The translations under genes and the position numbers were made by a program. Source: Rhodoferax sp. (lineage in GTDB: Bacteria > Pseudomonadota > Gammaproteobacteria > Burkholderiales > Burkholderiaceae_C). Taken from it: 44,147 nt of DNA. Below, in pieces: positions 24,395 through 33,854 of the stretch. The number at the start of each line of letters is the position of its first letter. Positions within the stretch are counted from its first letter, which is position 1. The DNA lies in contig NZ_JANXUQ010000246.1 of NCBI RefSeq assembly GCF_025356155.1, forward strand, positions 1-44,147, in the 5' to 3' direction. The notes beneath the pieces are model-generated. The model was not told where the DNA came from, ran no database searches, and worked only from the letters and a program-made list of their open reading frames with translations.

Positions 24395-27391
24395 ATGAGC
24401 ATCCACCCCACAGACCTGAAGCGGCGTTTCGCCCTGTTTGACGAAGTGGCCGATCTGCCACCCGCTGAGCGCGCGGCCTGGTTGTCGGCCCTGCAAGCCC
24501 GCGAGCCGGAACACGCCGCAGCCGTGCAAGCCATGCTGGACGAGCTGGACCAATCCGCATCGCGCCCGGAGCTGGCACCCAGCTTGGCCGGAGTCAGCGC
24601 GCGGGCCTTTGAGGCCCAGGTGGATCTGGCGGCAGAACCCGACACGAGCGCATCGGTGGACGCGGGCGACGCGGTCGGTCCCTGGCAGCTGGAACGCAAG
24701 ATTGGCGAGGGCGGCATGGGCGCCGTGTGGCTGGCGGCCCGGCGCGACGGCCATTTCGAAGGCCATGCGGCCATCAAGTTTCTGCGCACCGGCCTCCACA
24801 AGACCGAACTGGTCGAGCGCTTCCTGCGCGAGCGCCGCCTGCTGGCCCGCCTGACCCACCCAGGCATTGCGCGCCTGCTGGACGCCGGTGCCCACCAGGG
24901 CGAGCCCTACCTGGTGATGGAATACATCGACGGTCAACCCATCAACCATTGGGCGCGTGCACACGCGCCACGCGTGGCGCAACGGGTTGCCCTGCTGCTC
25001 AAGGTGTGCCGCGCCACGGAATACGCGCACAGCCAACTGGTGGTGCACCGCGACATCAAACCATCCAATGTGGTGGTGGGCGCTTCGGGTGAGCCATCGC
25101 TGCTGGATTTTGGTATCGCCAAACTGATCGACGAGACCGATGCACAAGGCTTTTCCACTGCGCTCACGCGCCTGACAGGGCGGGGTTTTACGCTGGGCTA
25201 TTGCGCGCCGGAGCAAATCACCGGAGAGCCTGCTGGCGTGGCGGCCGACGTGTTTTCGCTGGGGGTGGTGCTGTATGAACTGCTGACAGGTGTGCTGCCG
25301 TTTGCGGGTGAGGGCCGCGCCGCACTGGAGCATGCCATTGTGCACACCACGGCTCCGACGCTGACCAAAGCGTTGGGCACTACCAACCCCGCACAGCCTG
25401 CAGACGCAGCGCTGGCACGCGGCGATCTGGATGCCATTGTGGCCAAGGCCCTGCGCAAGAATCCGGCCGACCGCTACCCCTCGGTAGGCGCGTTGGCCGC
25501 AGACTTGGAGCGCTGGTTGCAGCATCTGCCGGTGCACGCCCGCAGGGGCAACTGGCGCTACACATCGGGCCTGTGGCTGCGACGCAACCGCACGGTAGCC
25601 GCCGTCACGGTGGTGGCATTTGTGGCGGTGGGGGCCGGCCTGGTGGCTGCGTTATCGCAGGCACAGCGGGCCAATATGGCCGCTCAGTACGCCGAACAGC
25701 AACGCCTGGCAGCGCAGGATGCGCGTACGCGGGCCGAGCAGGCGACCGCACAAACCGCACAGGCATTGGCGCGCAGCGAAGAAGCCAAGGCCGCAGAAAC
25801 ACATGCGCGACTGGATGCTGTGGGCAGTGCCGCACGGGCCGAAAACTCGGGCAAGCTTGCGGTGCAAGAGGCGACCAAGGCCAAGGCGGTCAGCCAGTTT
25901 TTGGTCACGCTATTTGAATCGGCCGACCCCGAACGCACCCGAGGGGAAAAGCTGCTGGTGAGAGATGTGCTGGACGCCGGCGCCAAAAAGCTGAGCCAGG
26001 AATTTGCGCATGACCCCGCCACGCTGGGCGAACTCCAAGGCGTGCTGGGGCGCACCTACGGATCGTTGTCACAACCCCAACGCGCGGTTGAGCTGCTGAG
26101 CCAGGCCGCAGCCGCCAGTGCAAAACACAAGGGCGTGCAGTCCCTGGAATATGCGCGCCTGGCGCTCGCCCTGGCCTATGCCGAGATGGATGCCGAAAAG
26201 TACCCTGAAGCCGAGCGCCATTTCCGCGAAGCGCTGCCAGCCATCAGCCGTGCGGAAGGAGCGATGTCAGACACGGTCATCCTCGGGCGCAGCCACATTG
26301 CCTACGTGCTCCAGAAGCAGGGGCAGCATGCAGAAGCGGATGCGATCCTCACGCCGCTGCGTGCCGAAGTGATCGCCGCGCGGGGCACCACCGGGTGGAT
26401 GTTTGTCGAGGTGGAGAACATCCGAGCCATCGCCGCTGGCGCGCAGGGCAAATCTGCCAAAGAACTGGAAATACTGCTAGGGATCGAACCGCTGCTGCCG
26501 CAGCTGCCCGGAAAGCTGACGGATGTGCTGACCATCCGCGCCAATCTGGCCATCAATCTGGCCCGATCCGGGAAATTGGAACAGGCCATACCGAGGCTGC
26601 AACAGGTGGCGACGGAACTGGCGGCGCATTTGGGCCCGGACGCAGAACGCACCCTGCAAACCCGCTACTTTCTGGGCGACCTCGCCCGTCAAAGTGGCCA
26701 ATACGAAGCTTGTGCCAGCCAGTATGACCTGCTGGCGCAAGCGCGCCAGCGGACCAGCGGTATCCAGCATGTGCAAACGGTGGACGCCATGGCCCGGGCA
26801 GCGCTGTGCTACCACCTTGCAGGTAAGCCTGTGCAAGCGGCGGCGTGGCTGGAGAAGGCCAGACAAAACCTGTCGGCAAACGACACCCCGCCCCAGCGAA
26901 CCGTGTTGCGCACGCTGGGCGTATTGGCCCTGATAGAACTGGACACTCTAGGCCAGGCGCAGCAGTCATTGACCCGCAGCCAGGGCCTGGTCGACGCGCT
27001 GAAGCTGCCGCTTGAAACGCCAGAGGCGTTTCTCCTGGCGGCGTCCATCGCCAATGCTGACCTGCAGGCCGGCAAGCTGCCGCAAGCCCTGCAGCGCATG
27101 GAGGCCTTGATAGCATCGCCGATGTACGCCAGGCTCTTCATGCCGCGTGCAATGCATGCCTACCTGTTGGCGCTGAGCGGCCAAACCGAGCGTGCCCGCG
27201 CCCTGGTAGACCAGGCACGCAGTACGATGGCCGAACGCTACCCCAGCGGTCATCCGGCCGGTGCCACACTGGACTACGTGCAGGCACTGGCCAACCCTCA
27301 GGCAGACGCCGGTGCAGCACTGGCCCAACTCACACGGGTCGCAGGTCGCACGCCGCGCCTGCCGTTGTCACCCAGGTGGTTCGGCTTCTGA
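24395..27391 (+). CDS. transmembrane Ser/Thr protein kinase with TPR-like C-terminal half
   Basis: 998 residues. A ~95-residue N-terminal helical region, typical of kinases paired with this sigma-factor group, precedes a Hanks-type kinase domain: GEGGMGAVWLA (about 103), AIKFL (invariant Lys), HRDIKPSN (about 216), DFGIAKL (about 237), CAPEQ and ADVFSLGVVLYELLTG. All catalytic residues are present. A single transmembrane helix (about 398-420) follows, then an Ala/Gln-rich coiled coil (about 425-510) and ~480 residues of TPR-like helical pairs, probably periplasmic and sensory. ATG 24395 is the chosen start; the frame could extend to 24320 but that would cross the promoter motif. It is divergent from the sigma gene cluster and is its likely activator. 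Confidence 0.93.
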   Translation: MSIHPTDLKRRFALFDEVADLPPAERAAWLSALQAREPEHAAAVQAMLDELDQSASRPELAPSLAGVSARAFEAQVDLAAEPDTSASVDAGDAVGPWQLERKIGEGGMGAVWLAARRDGHFEGHAAIKFLRTGLHKTELVERFLRERRLLARLTHPGIARLLDAGAHQGEPYLVMEYIDGQPINHWARAHAPRVAQRVALLLKVCRATEYAHSQLVVHRDIKPSNVVVGASGEPSLLDFGIAKLIDETDAQGFSTALTRLTGRGFTLGYCAPEQITGEPAGVAADVFSLGVVLYELLTGVLPFAGEGRAALEHAIVHTTAPTLTKALGTTNPAQPADAALARGDLDAIVAKALRKNPADRYPSVGALAADLERWLQHLPVHARRGNWRYTSGLWLRRNRTVAAVTVVAFVAVGAGLVAALSQAQRANMAAQYAEQQRLAAQDARTRAEQATAQTAQALARSEEAKAAETHARLDAVGSAARAENSGKLAVQEATKAKAVSQFLVTLFESADPERTRGEKLLVRDVLDAGAKKLSQEFAHDPATLGELQGVLGRTYGSLSQPQRAVELLSQAAAASAKHKGVQSLEYARLALALAYAEMDAEKYPEAERHFREALPAISRAEGAMSDTVILGRSHIAYVLQKQGQHAEADAILTPLRAEVIAARGTTGWMFVEVENIRAIAAGAQGKSAKELEILLGIEPLLPQLPGKLTDVLTIRANLAINLARSGKLEQAIPRLQQVATELAAHLGPDAERTLQTRYFLGDLARQSGQYEACASQYDLLAQARQRTSGIQHVQTVDAMARAALCYHLAGKPVQAAAWLEKARQNLSANDTPPQRTVLRTLGVLALIELDTLGQAQQSLTRSQGLVDALKLPLETPEAFLLAASIANADLQAGKLPQALQRMEALIASPMYARLFMPRAMHAYLLALSGQTERARALVDQARSTMAERYPSGHPAGATLDYVQALANPQADAGAALAQLTRVAGRTPRLPLSPRWFGF

Positions 27392-27393
27392 AA

Positions 27394-27456
27394 TGCTATG
27401 AAAATAGTAGCGATATATTCATAATTCACGAGGGCTAGCGGCCAATTTTCCATAAG
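27394..27456 (+). repeat. dispersed intergenic repeat, copy D
   Basis: atgctatgaaaatagtagcg, then tcacgagggctagcggccaattt, ending in cataag. It lies between the convergent kinase and TonB-C-like genes, immediately after the kinase stop codon. Confidence 0.65.
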
Positions 27457-27483
27457 CAATTGGCGCTCAGCGGTCAATTGAAC

Positions 27484-28167
27484 TCAGCGGCTGTTCAGTA
27501 TCTTCTGGAACTTGTCCTGCCTGAAATCTTCGGGCTTGCTGTGCATGGTGTTCATGTGCAGACGGAATTGGTACTCCCCCTCGATCGGCTTGTCATTGAG
27601 CCGCTGGGGCTCAAAGGTCCAGCCCTCCAGCGAGACCTTCGCATAGCGGCGAACACTCTCGGGTATGCCGGGTAGCGCGGTCACGGCGATCGTCGTACAC
27701 AGGCCCTCACTGCCCACGGTGCAGAGCGCCTGGACTTCACCTTCCCAACCACCCGACTTGTGGATGTCTTTGGGGAACTTGGGGAAATACCGCTTGGTGG
27801 GCATTGGCCCCATGGACAGGCCCACCATCTTGACCGATCCACCGTCCTCCTCCTTGGGTGTCACCCGAAAGTCCAGCCGCACGCCGGTGCGCAGCGTGGC
27901 GGGCTTGCCGTCCTCCTGCGGCGGATCGATCTTGGCTTTGGCCACCCGCTCCTTGACGTTCTCAGCGAACTGCGCCGGGTACTGCGCTTCATCCACCAGC
28001 GCGTACTCGGCCACCCGGCCCTGGGTGTCGAACAGCACACGTGCCCACACCTCCACCTTATAGGGTCGCGTTGGCGTTTCTGCGGACGCGGTCTGGGCAC
28101 AGAAGGCAAGCAACAGCGCGGCGCACGGTAGACCGGGACGAGATATTCTGGAAAAGATGGAGTGCAT
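27484..28167 (-). CDS. secreted protein with TonB-C-like domain
   Basis: 227 residues from ATG 28167. Signal peptide (LPCAALLLAFCAQTASA|ET). The first half (VEVWARVLFDTQGRVAEYALVDEAQYPAQFAENVKERV, counted with its turn) and the second (WEGEVQALCTVGSEGLCTTIAV, SVRRYAKVSLEGWTFEP) each follow the pattern of TonB C-terminal domains: a strand-turn-strand then a helix leading to W.F.P. No N-terminal anchor of a true TonB is present, so it is better seen as a periplasmic TonB-C-fold protein. It has no ECF-type motif upstream. Convergent with the kinase gene. Confidence 0.7.
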   Translation of the reverse strand: MHSIFSRISRPGLPCAALLLAFCAQTASAETPTRPYKVEVWARVLFDTQGRVAEYALVDEAQYPAQFAENVKERVAKAKIDPPQEDGKPATLRTGVRLDFRVTPKEEDGGSVKMVGLSMGPMPTKRYFPKFPKDIHKSGGWEGEVQALCTVGSEGLCTTIAVTALPGIPESVRRYAKVSLEGWTFEPQRLNDKPIEGEYQFRLHMNTMHSKPEDFRQDKFQKILNSR

Positions 28168-28296
28168 AAGGCGATGGCAATGAATAAAAGCCATGATTCT
28201 GCATGCGCAGAGCCGCGACCCGCCGGGATAACGGCCTTTGTGTCAATAATCTGGCCCCTGCCCAAAATACTTGCTCAGTGTGAGCATCCTGACGCC

Positions 28297-29415
28297 ATGA
28301 CCAGCAAGTCGCCTACAACCCGGCCTACCCAATCCAACACCCGCCTCCCCGCACTGGACGCGTTGCGCGGTTTTGACATGTTCTGGCTGATTGGCGGTGA
28401 GCTGTTGCCTGCGGCGCTGTTCGCATGGACCGGTTGGCCCGTGTGGCAGGTGCTGGCGCAGCAGTTTGAGCACAGCGCCTGGCACGGCTTCACGTTTTAC
28501 GACCTGATCTTCCCGCTGTTCATCTTTATCTCCGGCGTCAGCCTGGGTCTGCAGGGCCACTCGCTGTCCGGGCTGCCGCTGGCCGCGCGCCGGCCGCAGT
28601 ACGCGCGTGCACTGCGGCGGCTGTTTTTGTTGATGCTGCTGGGCGTGGTCTACAACCACGGCTGGGGCACCGGCATTCCGGCCGACCCGGCGGCCGTACG
28701 CTATGCCAGCGTGCTGGGGCGCATCGGCATCGCCTGGTTTGTGGCGGCCATGCTGTTGTGGCATTTGCGCACACCAACCGTGGTGGTACTGGCCGCGGTC
28801 GTGCTGGTCGCGTATTCGGCGGTGCAGTTGCGATGGCCGTTGACCGAGGCGGGCTCGCTCAATGCCCTGCTGGACCAGGCTTGGTTGCCCGGCATCACCT
28901 ATCGCAACGCCCCCTTTGATCCCGAGGGGCTGTACTCACAAATCGGTGCGATCGGCAACTGCCTGATGGGTGCTTTTGTCGGCGTCATCTGGCGCACGGA
29001 AGCTGCGGCCCCGCGCCGCCGCCTGCTGAAGCTGCTGGGCATGGGTGGTGGCCTAGTGCTGGCGGCCTGCCTGTTGCACCCGTTTTACCCGCTGAACAAG
29101 TCGCTGTGGACCGGCTCGTTCACCTTGCTGACCAGCGGCTTCAGCGTGCTGCTCTTGCTGGGTTTTGACCTGCTGCTGGGCCAGCGCCCGGCGCGCCTGT
29201 CCAAGCCTCTGTACTGGTTGGGCCAGAACGCCATCCTGATTTACCTGGGAACCAGCCTGGCAATGTGGGAATTCAGCGTGAAGAGTCTGTTTGGTGGCTG
29301 GATAGCCGTCAGCCCCGCCAACCTGCAACCCCTGCTCCTGGCCTTGGGTCTGCTGTTGCTGCAGCTGCTGGCGCTGCGCTGGTTGTACCAGCACAAGCTG
29401 TTCCTGCGCCTGTGA
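28297..29415 (+). CDS. NagX/DUF5009-like membrane acyltransferase
   Basis: 372 residues with about ten transmembrane helices. The opening RLPALDALRGFDMFWLIGGE and YDLIFPLFIFISGVS are typical of the heparan-alpha-glucosaminide N-acetyltransferase/NagX group (acyltransferase_3-related). The intramembrane His (FEHSAWHGFTFYD) is placed as in that family, and the end NAILIYLGTSLAMWEF fits too. The probable role is transfer of an acyl group to a sugar across the inner membrane; the substrate is unknown and no sugar-catabolic genes are adjacent. ATG 28297 matches the family start; a longer frame to 28162 lacks support. Confidence 0.85.
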   Translation: MTSKSPTTRPTQSNTRLPALDALRGFDMFWLIGGELLPAALFAWTGWPVWQVLAQQFEHSAWHGFTFYDLIFPLFIFISGVSLGLQGHSLSGLPLAARRPQYARALRRLFLLMLLGVVYNHGWGTGIPADPAAVRYASVLGRIGIAWFVAAMLLWHLRTPTVVVLAAVVLVAYSAVQLRWPLTEAGSLNALLDQAWLPGITYRNAPFDPEGLYSQIGAIGNCLMGAFVGVIWRTEAAAPRRRLLKLLGMGGGLVLAACLLHPFYPLNKSLWTGSFTLLTSGFSVLLLLGFDLLLGQRPARLSKPLYWLGQNAILIYLGTSLAMWEFSVKSLFGGWIAVSPANLQPLLLALGLLLLQLLALRWLYQHKLFLRL

Positions 29416-29435
29416 ACTGCCGACCCCCACGCTGG

Positions 29436-29855
29436 TCAATTGCACATGGAATATTCGCGTCCGTCGGACTTGAGTATCAGGTAACCATTGGAGTTGCGGG
29501 TAGCCGTTACCTCCAGGTCCTGAAAGCCCGTGCCATCCATGGGATCTGCATAGACGCGTTGCTCGTAGACCTTCCAGCGTGCCGCCTGGCGGGAGCTGGA
29601 CTGGCTTGAGACCGTGCCGTTCCTGCCTGAGCTATAGGTCTCACCCCCGCCCGTCGTGTAAACCATTCCATCGGCTTTGAAGACCACCCTGCGCGTGTGC
29701 GACGCACTACTGACCTTGTTGTAGCTGAAGGAGCACCAGGCGTTTGCGGTCAGCACCTGGCGAATCTGGGCGTCCTGCTGGTTGCTACCCTGTGCGCTGG
29801 CAATGCCAGTCGCCGTGACCCACACCAAGAGAGGGAGATACAGGATTTTGAACAT
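29436..29855 (-). CDS. small hypothetical secreted protein
   Basis: 139 residues. Signal peptide (YLPLLVWVTATGIASA|QG) with gagg before the ATG. The mature protein contains AWCSFSYNKVSSASHTRRVVF and ends with SDGREYSMCN, so one disulphide is likely between the two Cys. The pattern of short strands with Ser/Tyr suggests a small beta domain. No family recognised. It faces the acyltransferase gene tail to tail, with a 20-base gap. Confidence 0.7.
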   Translation of the reverse strand: MFKILYLPLLVWVTATGIASAQGSNQQDAQIRQVLTANAWCSFSYNKVSSASHTRRVVFKADGMVYTTGGGETYSSGRNGTVSSQSSSRQAARWKVYEQRVYADPMDGTGFQDLEVTATRNSNGYLILKSDGREYSMCN

Positions 29856-29991
29856 GCTGGCCTCGCGGACTGGTAAGAAGCGATGCGTTCAGCGGCACTC
29901 TGAGCCGCAGTATTGCGCCGCCCATTGCCACTATGCAAGCGGTTTTTGCGGCCCCTGCCGCTGTGCTACTGCGGTCCGCTAATATGGACCC

Positions 29992-31605
29992 ATGCGAACA
30001 CCCAAGCCTTTGTCAACTACCCTCACTGCCGGTGTCGTACTGACACTGGCGGCCTGCGCCAACCTGCAGCCCGCAGGCCCGACCAAGGACAAGACCTACG
30101 CAATCACTATCCTGCACACCAACGACCACCATGGCCGTTTCTGGCAAAACGGCAGTGGTGAACACGGCATGGCGGCCCGCAAAACCGTGGTCGATGCCAT
30201 ACGCACCGAGGTGGCTGCGGCCGGTGGCTACAGCCTGCTGCTCGACGGGGGCGATGTCAACACCGGCGTGCCGGAGTCTGACCTGCAAGAGGCAGTTCCC
30301 GACTTCAGGGGCATGAACCTGCTGGGCTATGACGCCATGGCCGTGGGCAACCACGAGTTTGACAAGAGTCCGGCCACGCTAGCCATGCAGCGCAAGCTCG
30401 CCAACTTTCCCATGTTGTCGGCCAATATCTACCGCAAGGGTGAGCGCATGTTCGCCCCCTACCAAATCTTCAACCTGGGGGGTGTCCGGGTCGCGGTGAT
30501 GGGGCTAACCACGGACGACACACAAAAGCTGGGCAACCCCGCCCATATGCAAGACATGGAGTTTCGCAGCCCCATACAGGAGGCCGCCAAGCTGGTGCCC
30601 GAGTTGCGCGCGCGGGCTGACCTGGTGTTTGCCACCACCCACATGGGCCACTACGAGAACGGCCGCCACGGCATACAGGCACCCGGCGATGTGGAGATGG
30701 CACGCGCGGTCAACGGGTTGGACCTGGTAGTGGGCGGCCATTCACACGACCCTGTCTGCATGCGCGCCGAGAACCAGGTAGAGACCGACCACGCGCCGGG
30801 CGCGCCCTGCCAGCCCGACCAGCAAAACGGCACCTGGATCGTGCAGGCCAACGAGTGGGGCAAGTACTTGGGGCGTGCCGATTTTCAGTACCGCAATGGC
30901 ACATTCACCTTGGTCAAATACGCGTTGATTCCTATCAACCTCAAGAACACGCCCCCAATCCCCGAAAACCCCGAGATGCTGGCCCTGCTCAAGCCCTACC
31001 AGGAGTTCGGGCAGCGCAAGCTGTCCATACCCGTGGGCAGCAGCGATGCCAAGCTGGACGGCGACCGCTCGGGTGTGCGCAAGGCCGCCACCAACCTGGG
31101 CGTGTTGATAGGACGTGCCATGGCGGAGAAGACCCATTCCGACTTTGCCGTGGTCAACTCGGGTGGCGTGCGCGACTCGTTGCCCGCAGGTGCCATCACC
31201 TACAAGGACATCCTCAAGGTACAACCCTTTGGCAACACGCTGGCCACGCTGAAGCTGACCGGCGCCGAGGTGCTGGACTACCTCAACATCGCGGCCGCCA
31301 TGAGCCAGGGCGCAGGTGGTTTTCCGCACTTCTACGGCGTGGACCTGGTGATCACTGCAGGCAAGGTCGGCCAAGTCCACATCGGGGGGATGCCGCTGGA
31401 GCTGGCCAAGACCTACCAGATGGCCATCAACAATTTTGTCGCGGTGGGCGGCGATGGCTACCCCAACGTGACGGCGCGCGCGGGCTATGTGGACACCGGT
31501 TATGTGGACGCCGAAGTGCTGCGCGACTTCATAGCCGCCAACAGCCCGGTGCAGACCGCCCGTTTTGCACCGGGCAACCACGTTATCTACACGGCTCCCA
31601 ATTGA
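29992..31605 (+). CDS. ushA: UshA-like 5'-nucleotidase / UDP-sugar hydrolase, lipoprotein
   Basis: 537 residues. Lipobox LAAC (Cys about residue 22) marks an outer-membrane lipoprotein, where E. coli UshA is soluble. The metallophosphatase domain shows ILHTNDHHGRF, LLLDGGDVNTG, AVGNHEFD, TTHMGHY and VVGGHSHD, i.e. the two-metal ligands. The C-terminal nucleotidase domain has VNSGGVRDSLPAGAIT (NSGG loop) and the substrate-stacking FVAVGGDGY. It should release nucleosides and phosphate from extracellular nucleotides. The next gene starts just after it; a TTG overlapping its TGA is an alternative start for that gene, so they may be co-transcribed. Confidence 0.9.
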   Translation: MRTPKPLSTTLTAGVVLTLAACANLQPAGPTKDKTYAITILHTNDHHGRFWQNGSGEHGMAARKTVVDAIRTEVAAAGGYSLLLDGGDVNTGVPESDLQEAVPDFRGMNLLGYDAMAVGNHEFDKSPATLAMQRKLANFPMLSANIYRKGERMFAPYQIFNLGGVRVAVMGLTTDDTQKLGNPAHMQDMEFRSPIQEAAKLVPELRARADLVFATTHMGHYENGRHGIQAPGDVEMARAVNGLDLVVGGHSHDPVCMRAENQVETDHAPGAPCQPDQQNGTWIVQANEWGKYLGRADFQYRNGTFTLVKYALIPINLKNTPPIPENPEMLALLKPYQEFGQRKLSIPVGSSDAKLDGDRSGVRKAATNLGVLIGRAMAEKTHSDFAVVNSGGVRDSLPAGAITYKDILKVQPFGNTLATLKLTGAEVLDYLNIAAAMSQGAGGFPHFYGVDLVITAGKVGQVHIGGMPLELAKTYQMAINNFVAVGGDGYPNVTARAGYVDTGYVDAEVLRDFIAANSPVQTARFAPGNHVIYTAPN

Positions 31606-31643
31606 ACAATAACACCCCACGCGACAACAGCAGCAACGGGCGC

Positions 31644-33854
31644 ATGACCACACCTTCTCGCCGCAAGAAATTCCGCGTGGTCACACGACCCGCGCAACGG
31701 CTGGACGTGTCGCTGCGCGCCGAGCAGGGCCTGATCGTCGAAGGCTACGCGCCGTCACAAATGATCGAGGATCTGCGCAAATACCAGGCCGAACTGGAGG
31801 TGCAGAACAAAGCTCTGCGCTACAGCCAGCAAGAGGCAGAGGGTGCGTCGGAGCGTTTTGCCACGCTGTTCTCCAACGTGCCACTGGCGCTGATGGTGGT
31901 AGACGAAGAGGGCCTAGTCATGGCCAGCAATGCCATGGCCCTGCGCCTTTTCCAACCGCTGGAGAGTGATCCGGCGTTGAATTTTTTGCTGCCTTTTGTC
32001 GGCCCACAACACACCGACGAAGTAGCGGTCGCCTTTTTGAACGCCAAAGCCAGCAGCACCAGCGAGGTCAGTGAGGTCGTATTTTTGGCAGGCTCGCAGG
32101 GTACGTTTACCGGCGACCTGCACATGGCGCGCATCGAGAACCCGCAGGGCGATCTGGCGCACTTTATCTGCGCCATCATCGACCAGGGCCCCTTGCTGGC
32201 CCAGCGCCATGCGCTGCAGAAGAGCGCGTCGGTTTTGCAACAGCGCAATGAGGATTTGCTGCTCAGCGAAAACCGCATGGCGGCCATCATCAACTCATCG
32301 CTGGATGCCATTTTGTGCATCGACGAAGAACGGCGCATCACGGTGTTCAACCCGGCTGCTACTGCACTATTCCAATGCGCTGCCGACCAGGCGCTGGGCA
32401 GCAAGCTGGGGCGATTTTTGCCACAAGTAGAGGCCACGCTGGCCAGCGGTGGTGTGTCTACCCAGGCCACACTGGGTGAGTTTGCCGCCACTACGTTGTT
32501 GGGGCGCGAAATCTTTGTCGAAATCAGCGTATCACTGGAACGGCGCCTGACATCACGCCCGCCCTCGGACAAGCCCGCATCGGAGCTGATTGCCCGCCGG
32601 GGCATGCAGGGGCCGCATGGCGAGGTCACCACTATTTTTGCGCGCGACCTGACGGCAGCCAAGCTGGCCGAGGCACGCCGTGTGACGCTGGAAACCCAGT
32701 TGCGCGAATCGCAAAAGATGCAGGCCATGGGCACCATGGCCGGCGGCATTGCGCACGATTTCAATAACATTCTGAGCGCCATTCTGGGCAATGTGGATCT
32801 TGCCAAGCAGGACACGGCGTCCAACTCGCCAGCGCTAACCAGCTTGCAGGAAATCGAAAAGGCCGGGCGGCGCGCGCGCGACCTGGTGCGCCAGATTCTG
32901 ACCTTCAGCCGCAACGAGGTCCCCAAGCGCCTGCCCATTTCCATGGACGATGTGGTGCGCGAGGCCGCACGCCTGGTGCGCGTCGCGCTGCCGCCTTTGG
33001 TGACACTGCAGGTGGTGATGGCGCCGCAAACCACGGCCGTACTGGCCGACACCACGCAGGTGGAGCAAGCCCTGCTCAACCTGTGCACCAACGCCCTGTT
33101 GGCCATTGGTAACAAGAAGGGATCGTTGACTATAGAACTGGGCAGCGCAAAGCTGATCCAGCCGCTAAGCGGGCGCCTGGGCCTGGCCAACGGCCAGTAC
33201 GTGACCGTTGCCGTGCGGGACACCGGTAACGGCATGACGCCGCAAACCCTAGCGCGGATTTTCGAGCCCTTCTTTACCACGCGCGAGGTCGGCCAGGGCA
33301 CAGGCCTGGGACTGTCGGTGGTGCACGGCATCATGCAAGCCCACCAGGGCGCCATCGACGTGCAAAGCGTGCCGGGCGAAGGTAGTGTGTTCACCTTGTA
33401 CTTTCCGCCCACGCAAGAAATCGCCGTTGCGCCCGCCGCAGAAGAAGTGATCGCCCCAGAGCCCATCGTCGGCAAAGGCCGCCACGTGATGTATGTGGAC
33501 GACGACCAGGCCCTGGTGTTTTTGATTGCCCGCGTACTCAAGCGCAAGGGATTTACCGTCACCACGTTCACAGACCCGCAGGAGGCCCAGGTTGCCCTGC
33601 GCGCCGATGCGCAGGCCTTTGACATCCTGGTGACCGACTACAACATGCCTGGCTACAGCGGCATAGACCTGCTGCGCCAAGCCAAGCTGATACGCCCCGA
33701 CTTGCCGGTGGCGCTGGCTTCAGGCTATGTGACGCCGGAGTTGGAGCAGAGCGCCATCCGCGAAGGTGCCAGTGCGCTGATCTACAAGCCCAATGATGTC
33801 AGCGAATTTTGTGAGACCGTGCAACGCCTGATTGCCGGCAACGATGCCACCTGA
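31644..33854 (+). CDS. hybrid sensor histidine kinase with PAS domains and receiver
   Basis: 736 residues from ATG 31644; TTG 31602 (overlapping the previous stop) is an alternative. A short coiled coil (DLRKYQAELEVQNKALRYSQ) precedes PAS 1 (about 60-180) and PAS 2 (about 210-330). The HisKA domain has MAGGIAHDFNNILSAILGN (His about 370). HATPase_c shows the N box (EQALLNLCTNALLAI), DTGNGM and GTGLGLSVVHGI. The receiver begins near 612 with VMYVDDDQ and its phospho-acceptor Asp is in LVTDYNMPGYSG. There are no transmembrane helices, so the sensor is cytoplasmic and PAS-based. No separate response regulator is adjacent. Confidence 0.92.
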   Translation: MTTPSRRKKFRVVTRPAQRLDVSLRAEQGLIVEGYAPSQMIEDLRKYQAELEVQNKALRYSQQEAEGASERFATLFSNVPLALMVVDEEGLVMASNAMALRLFQPLESDPALNFLLPFVGPQHTDEVAVAFLNAKASSTSEVSEVVFLAGSQGTFTGDLHMARIENPQGDLAHFICAIIDQGPLLAQRHALQKSASVLQQRNEDLLLSENRMAAIINSSLDAILCIDEERRITVFNPAATALFQCAADQALGSKLGRFLPQVEATLASGGVSTQATLGEFAATTLLGREIFVEISVSLERRLTSRPPSDKPASELIARRGMQGPHGEVTTIFARDLTAAKLAEARRVTLETQLRESQKMQAMGTMAGGIAHDFNNILSAILGNVDLAKQDTASNSPALTSLQEIEKAGRRARDLVRQILTFSRNEVPKRLPISMDDVVREAARLVRVALPPLVTLQVVMAPQTTAVLADTTQVEQALLNLCTNALLAIGNKKGSLTIELGSAKLIQPLSGRLGLANGQYVTVAVRDTGNGMTPQTLARIFEPFFTTREVGQGTGLGLSVVHGIMQAHQGAIDVQSVPGEGSVFTLYFPPTQEIAVAPAAEEVIAPEPIVGKGRHVMYVDDDQALVFLIARVLKRKGFTVTTFTDPQEAQVALRADAQAFDILVTDYNMPGYSGIDLLRQAKLIRPDLPVALASGYVTPELEQSAIREGASALIYKPNDVSEFCETVQRLIAGNDAT

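Noticed and set aside
28168..28296. ECF-type motif for the TonB-C-like gene
   Set aside because: A gcgtca appears near 28290 on the minus strand, but there is no TGTCG box at the required 15-base spacing.
30855..31643. Long N-terminal extension of the hybrid histidine kinase
   Set aside because: It overlaps the ushA gene completely in another frame and has shadow-like Arg/Gly/His-rich composition. The kinase starts at 31644, or at 31602 at the earliest.
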